From Ostrinia nubilalis (taxonomy: Eukaryota; Arthropoda; Insecta; Lepidoptera; Crambidae), in the NCBI RefSeq assembly GCF_963855985.1, contig NC_087098.1:10622501-10686500 (forward strand): DNA of 64,000 nt, given 5' to 3'. The translations under genes were made by a program, and so were the position numbers. The notes beneath the pieces were generated by a model, which did not search any database, was not told the DNA's origin, and saw only the letters and a list, made by a program, of their open reading frames with translations. This document shows positions 58,750 to 64,000 of this stretch, piece after piece; position 1 is the stretch's first letter, and every line of letters begins with the position of its first letter.

Positions 58750-59465
58750 AGAATCAAAGTATAAAAACTGCATTCTCCTAAGTAATTATTTATGTGAAAA
58801 TGGACAGTCTTATTTTGCATCTACATTCGTTTTCTCTACATTTAACAAATGAAAAAAAGAGAATTGGAAAAAAAAAAACTAGTAAAGTCACACCCGCTTT
58901 ATCAATTAGTTCCAAAGGCGCCTATTGACGTTTTATTTCGAATGACTGAATTTAGGATCGTTGCTTACACGTCCACAGATCTATTTTTATTGCCTCCCTT
59001 AATGGATTTTCGTAATATGATCCTGGATTTTGGTGTTTTTTTACTGCTCACGCGCATTTGAACTACAATGGACACACAATCAGTATGACTATGATGGGTA
59101 TAGGTACGTAGAGTTCAGAGTTGGTGACTCTTACAAAATACATCCCTGCTCCATTCTAAAGAGATTCTGAAGAGCAGAGCTACATACTATCTTTTTAAAA
59201 TGCTATGCATTTTTAAACTTTTCAGGTCTGTCTCTCCTTGTCACTCATGTCGGCTTCTAGCTGCGGGTGAGTGAGATGAATAGACTCAAAAACAACGGGA
59301 ACGTCTCTACGCACGTGCTTTGATAATATTATAAGTTAGTCTAATTTTGTAAGCATTTTTATCAATGCTATTTTTGATGCGCATGCCTTAATTTTGTTTG
59401 GGCCTAAAAGATATGGAGACATGTAAAGCGCCCCATATTTTTATTATCTTTGACGTTCATAAGTG
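58750..59465. other. Intergenic, no supported gene
   Basis: No recognisable gene. The 3' part (about 59330-59465) may be 3' UTR of the LINE tail that follows. Confidence 0.35.
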
Positions 59466-59505
59466 CCAAAATACTGGTCTGAATTGAATAAACATTTTGA
59501 TTTGA
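59466..59505 (+). mobile_element. LINE-type 3' tail, candidate
   Basis: AAAATACTGGTCTGAATTGA followed by ATAAACATTTTGATTTGATG resembles the AATAAA plus short (TTTGATT) tail that ends Jockey/CR1-type LINEs. No coding part was recognised upstream. Confidence 0.4.
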
Positions 59506-59574
59506 TGTAGTAGGTACTACCTAATTTCGTAACGTATAAGTGTTTTAAGGTTGACACGACATATTGGTACTTAA

Positions 59575-59691
59575 GCTGGGTTGCACCATCCTACTTTAAC
59601 TTTGACAAACGTCAAAAATCTGTCTAACTCCATACAAAAAATACCGGTTATCGTCATAGTTACGGTCAAAGTTAGGTGGTGCAACTCAGCC
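59575..59691. repeat. PIF/Harbinger-like MITE, family 1, copy 7
   Basis: Ends GCTGGGTTGCACCATC and, inverted, GGTGGTGCAACTCAGCC; core CTGTCTAACTCCATACAAAA. The flanks are TAA and TTA. An overlapping 78-codon frame is a reading of the repeat. Confidence 0.8.
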
Positions 59692-60003
59692 TTAGTGAAC
59701 CTACTGAATCTTTTTTCTGACAAACTTGTACCGCACACGGTTCACATTAAACTTATCTGCCTTACGGAGATAAATCTCCCAAGTCTTATTTTACACATTT
59801 CATTTATAGAAATATAAAAGTCAAGTCATATAATGTCAACAGTTATACTATAGTTTTGAGGTGACGATATTGTCTTTCAAGATGTGTCAGTCGTATACTA
59901 TGGTTGAATTTTACAACGTCTGTCTATTTCTGGGTTGGATGATATAAAATTACTTCAAATATTATAAGTATGGTGTCTATCTATGCTATGGAAGTTTTGA
60001 TAG

Positions 60004-60176
60004 TTTTCGAGTTATGTTTTTTTACAACATAGGTACAAGATTTTTAACGTTTTTAGTAATTCATGTTATGGATGTAAACACTTCTGAATCAGTTAGGCCT
60101 AGTAAGTATTCATAAAAAAAATCTGGCATTTACCATAACTATTCGCGATGCGCAAGGTCATCAAAATAACTTTTTC
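60004..60176 (+). mobile_element. Internal relic of the 9871-10258 TIR element
   Basis: TTCATGTTATGGATGTAAAC, CTTCTGAATCAGTTAGGCCT and the following AAAAAATCTGGCATTTACC match 10017-10100 of the element at 9871 with scattered changes and in the same order. Neither TIR is preserved. Confidence 0.75.
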
Positions 60177-61749
60177 AGCAGCGAGCGTTTCGCTTCAGCA
60201 GCCTTTCGCTCCAGCGTACCACCATGAGTGTTTTTCGCTAAAACGTACTTCGCTAAATTGACTTTCGCCACTACGTACGGGACCCGTGTATTTTTTATTA
60301 ATAATCCACGTGTGCCGCCGCATAAATTTATTTTTCTTTGCGTACCTAAATCAATTAAGTTACTGATTCTTGATTACCCTATATACGATTAGAATTCTGA
60401 CAAATTACCTTTAACATTCCATTTCGTGAAGAGCCTTCAGATTGACATTTACTAAGCTATCTAAACAATATCATACACCTATTCATAAATTCTAAAGCTG
60501 ATAACAATCTTCATTGTTACATTAATACCTTGTTCTTTCAATTTATTTTCACTTCCATATTTGTTTTCTTGACTCTACCTAATTTAAACAACATTGAGAA
60601 GCTTATTAAGCTTAACAATGATGACGGTAGGTGGCAGAAGTAATTGAGCATTGTCTTTTAGAGCACGTGGGTGTACATCCAACTCAGTTAAAGTCGATTA
60701 TTTGACAAGGAGAGTAAGGATGGTGGTACAATGTACATTGAGGGTAGTTATTTTTGTATTTTTTAACAAACACAAAATCTCATAATCTCTGTATAGTAGA
60801 ATTAAAGTACGAGTAAAAATCTATTCTTGAGATAAATTTTTTTAATTAAGCCAATTGAAAAATGTTTAATGGATCGGTAGTATTTTTGTTACATTTAGCT
60901 GAATCATCATCTTCAGCAACTAATCACACGTTACAAAATCATCAAGATCGACACTGAAATGTACTAGATTAGAAAAAAAAGATAGTCACAATGAAGCAGA
61001 TTAAAATAAACAGGACAAAATTGTTTACAAACATTGTTTGTAACAACAAAAATGTAACAATATGTGTCATGCGTCATGATGTAGATTAATGAGCTTATTT
61101 TAAAAAAAAATCAATAAAACTGCCATAATTGAGTCAAATGTAGGCATGGTCAAAAATAGTAACTTAATGTGCTTAATATTTGAGCTCAGTGTACCACCAA
61201 CCTTAGGTGAATGTTATTAATGGGTGTGCTGATAAGGAATTGTTGTGGTAATTCGTTATCATTGTCATGATCGATATGAGATTGAAAGTATACAAACAAC
61301 AACTCTTAAATCTTTTAATATTACACTCCTTAATACATAACTTGTGGGAGTATGATTCATAGGCAGTCCAATTCAACATGATAGAACGTATGTCATATTA
61401 TGTTAGTATCTTAAATAGTTCTGATAGATGCTATATTACTACAAATATTTTTAATACTATGCGCTTTGATTGTACAAAAATATTCTCGACAGTGTAATGT
61501 CAACGTGAAATTGTGAACTTCGTCAGTTTATCATATAGGTAGATACTCGTATTATAACGCGTAAGATCATAATTTAACTACGTCAAATTATATCTGATGG
61601 AAATTCACGGTGGCATCGAAGGGACAAAAAATCATTCATTGCTTTCGCAGCATTTAGAAAAAGAGCAAAATTAATAATGATAGCACTAATCGGTTTGGTT
61701 AAAACAAATATTACTCTAGTGTTTCGTAAAGAACTCTCTTCAAATTTAA
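60177..61749. other. Intergenic; cluster of TTCGCT phrases at 60183-60270
   Basis: Five TTTCGCT/CTTCGCT phrases occur within about 90 bp (60187-60270). The rest is AT-rich with no recognisable gene. Confidence 0.4.
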
Positions 61750-61894
61750 CACCCGTATTCACAAACATTACTATGAGGTCTCACAGTGCGCGTGGACGCA
61801 CAGGTGACCCACGAACCAATCACAGATCTCTATTCAACGCTGTGCGTTCGATTTGCCGCTTCACTTAAGCAAGCATCGTTTGTGAATACGGGCG
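61750..61894 (+). repeat. PIF/Harbinger-like MITE, family 2, copy 4
   Basis: 145 bp, ends CACCCGTATTCACAAAC and inverted GTTTGTGAATACGGGCG, perfect TAA flanks at 61747-61749 and 61895-61897. Same interior as the copies at 15519 and 16068. Confidence 0.85.
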
Positions 61895-63085
61895 TAAGTG
61901 TTCATAATTTTATGAACTTCAATGGCCATAAAGCTCTACAAAGAGTAACTTTTACGCCTTATGACTTTATAACAGCTGTATAACGTTTGATCTGTTTCCG
62001 CACATGTAGAAGTTTTGTCATAAATACGAATTCTTCAGATATTAATGTTCCACGTGCCTTTAAAAGGTAATGGTTCATTGCGCTGAAAAACTCTGGGTGA
62101 TTAAAGGACGTTATAAAGTTCGAGTCAAATTTCAAAGAGGAGGAGGAGGAGGAAAAATAAAAAATAATAAGTGTTATATGCATTGGTCGAATATAAAATA
62201 CAGGGAAATACTAAAATAGAATAGCAAAATAAAAATAAATATTTATACGCGGCCATACCAGCCTACCTGACTACCATACCTGTGAGCATAGATTGATGAT
62301 TTCCATGCGAGCCATCGTATTGGCTTTGGCTTATACAAAAATTAAATGTCTTTGTTTATTATTTTACTTACATTTTTAATACTCTACTTTAAACCACCCC
62401 CTAAAACTGGTTCGTACTTTTTACACAGTTTATTTTTAAAACGGATCCCATTTACCGGCTAATCCTATTGAAAACAGTTATTTTGCGACATACGTACTTA
62501 GCCCCCGATTAAAACTCCCTTTGCGAGCTTAAAACTCCCAAAACCTAATGGAAGGGAATTTGTGCTAGTGTTGTGAAGTAGCCGATGGAGATAAAGTAGA
62601 TCGATAAAAAAAATTATGGTTACATAAATTAATTAAATGTAATTTACAAGTAAAAGTCTACTAAAGTTTTCGGCTCATATTTTAATTTGTATGTTTTTTC
62701 ACTTTTCAAAAGCTTGTAAAATGTTGAAAATTAAGTACATTGTAATGTTTAGTTTTGAAAAGACTGATATGTGTTCCGAAACATGATTTTATAAAATTGA
62801 CTGAAATAAAAGTAACGCTTATCGCAGAAATTCATATGTCAATGAAATTTAGTCTGCAGATTTTTATTCCCGTACCATAAGCCAAAAAGCTATTGAACAA
62901 AACACAATTGACTCTACCTATCAAAATTTTTTTTGTCCAAATAGTAGGCGACTAGTTTTTGAAATATCGATAAATCTATTTTTGAAATCTCACAACACTA
63001 ATTCGTTTGTAACTGGCCTGATCTTCTGGCCTGTCTAATAAGGCTGCTTAGCTGACGTAAATACGACATAGGAATTTCTTATTAA
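61895..63085. other. Intergenic, no supported gene
   Basis: A short (GGA)n tract lies at about 62138-62153; otherwise AT-rich with no recognisable feature. TTAA at 63082-63085 is the left flank of the next element. Confidence 0.4.
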
Positions 63086-63452
63086 CCCTACAGTGGTCGC
63101 GTGGATTACACCCGTAATCCACTCGTGCAAATTGTCGAATATTTTGAAATCGGTCAACGCGATCGTTTTGATACTTCGTGTACTTTAAGTTGCATAGTCG
63201 AAGATCACAATTAATGACGTGTGAGCGCCAGGTCGCTTGTGGATGTGTCGCAGGAGCCCCGTAAATGCCAATGGTCTACCCGTGTAATCCGCGCGACCAA
63301 TTACGTAAGTATTTTTTAAGTTACCTTTTTTACTTAATGTGTTTGTTTTTGCATTATTAGCGTAAATTAATGCTTTGTAATAAATAATTACGGCATAGGT
63401 ATGTATTTACATTTGTGTTTTCAATAAAATCATTATATTTCAGATAAAAATC

Positions 63453-63632
63453 ATGAACAATAGACAAAAAACACAAATTGCGGAATGGCTAGAAGTAATT
63501 GACAATGAAAGCGTATCTTCTAGCGACTCTTCGGTTTCTGATGAAGAAGTGCACATTCTTCCACAAGGGAACAAGTTTCTCAGACCAGTGATTAGCCATC
63601 TAACTCAGAACCATCACAGCGGAGTTTTTTAG
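63453..63632 (+). pseudogene. piggyBac-like transposase N-terminus, open 59-codon remnant (family B copy 2)
   Basis: ATG to TAG without interruption: MNNRQKTQIAEWLEVIDNES, then an acidic SSSDSSVSDEEV segment and ILPQGNKFLRPV. This is the leader of a piggyBac-like transposase; the frame ends at the deletion junction, identical to copy 1. Copy 1 has a premature stop at codon 8 where this copy has Gln, so this one is closer to the ancestral reading. Lacks the catalytic core, so no transposase activity is expected. Confidence 0.8.
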
Positions 63633-63634
63633 GT

Positions 63635-63753
63635 CGCTACTTTGACTGCGGAAGAAAGTGAAATAAAAGTTTTGGAAATACTTGTAATTCGTGCAACAAA
63701 TTTATTTGTCCTTATCATTCCATGATGGCCTGTATCTCTTTTTCAAAATATAA
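63635..63753 (+). pseudogene. piggyBac-like transposase C-terminal zinc region, decayed (family B copy 2)
   Basis: Reads RYFDCGRK, a stop, then NTCNSCNKFICPYHSMMACI and SFSKYN. The final Cys of the zinc pattern kept in copy 1 (ISC) is Phe here (ISF), and a stop splits the segment, so this C-terminus is more decayed than that of copy 1. Confidence 0.75.
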
Positions 63754-64000
63754 TTAATAAATAAGTGCAATTAGTACTGAATAATTTCTAAACTGCCACA
63801 GTTGACATTTTCTTGATGAAAAATGATGATTTTTATGTTTTGGTTAATTTATAAAAACTGAGAAGAACTGCTCGTTTCTTTGTTTGATTATTTCATTAAC
63901 TAATACATAACAATAAATATAGAAAATAAAGAAACATATTTTTATAAAGAGATGTCTTCTTTTTTTGCTCTATGAAATGGCTTACGCATGTAATCCACGC

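Larger units (their letters stand above)
63086..64000 (+). mobile_element. piggyBac-like deletion derivative, family B, copy 2 (runs off the window)
   Basis: Collinear with 29711-30665 and very similar throughout: TTAA at 63082-63085, left end CCCTACAGTGGTCGCG, palindrome GGATTACACCCGTAATCC at 63103-63120, the inverted left module, both transposase pieces and the same deletion junction. The right end is cut by the window, just as the right palindrome (GCATGTAATCC) begins. Confidence 0.92.

Overview
The window looks like part of a lepidopteran (moth or butterfly) nuclear genome. It is AT-rich, gene-poor and packed with short transposon relics that are typical of the order: 3' fragments of RTE-type LINEs whose encoded C-terminus resembles HmRTE of Heliconius, LEP1-like Helitrons that end in CTAG and carry a (CAGA)n tract, several palindromic MITE families, and TTAA-flanked piggyBac-like elements.

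Only one protein-coding gene is certain: an intronless 1344-codon Toll-like receptor on the + strand at 36233-40267. It has the long-type Toll architecture of the Toll-2/6/7/8 group: a signal peptide, a long LRR block, two cysteine-capped regions, a second short LRR block, one membrane span, a TIR domain and a long Ser/Asn-rich tail. Its TIR domain is unusual, because the BB-loop region that normally follows box 1 is shortened and has lost its conserved residues. Upstream lie a GC-rich leader dense in short uORFs (about 36000-36232) and a perfect kappaB-type site at 35265-35274. Downstream is an AT-rich 3' UTR with several AATAAA signals.

Layout: 1-9.8 kb is non-coding with two LINE fragments and a few MITEs. 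The 9.8-21.5 kb stretch is rich in TIR elements. The 25.1-25.6 kb stretch is a Helitron. The 28.5-30.7 kb stretch holds two piggyBac-like deletion derivatives of different families, 219 bp apart. The 31-36 kb stretch is mostly unique sequence upstream of the receptor, and 36-41.1 kb is the receptor gene. The 41.6-62 kb stretch holds MITEs, LINE tails, a third piggyBac-like family (45.0-46.0 kb), a second Helitron (52.0-52.5 kb) and a nested insertion (54.4-54.7 kb). The window ends inside a second copy of the 29.7-kb piggyBac-like family.

The strongest new structural signal is in the piggyBac-like elements. Three families with unrelated end sequences share the same end geometry to the base: a 17-bp TIR and then an 18-bp palindrome on the left; and an 18-bp palindrome, an internal 17-bp TIR copy, a 10-bp spacer and the terminal 17-bp TIR on the right. 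Each also has an extra inverted palindrome-plus-TIR module about 161-170 bp into the left end. No tRNA, rRNA or CRISPR feature was found.
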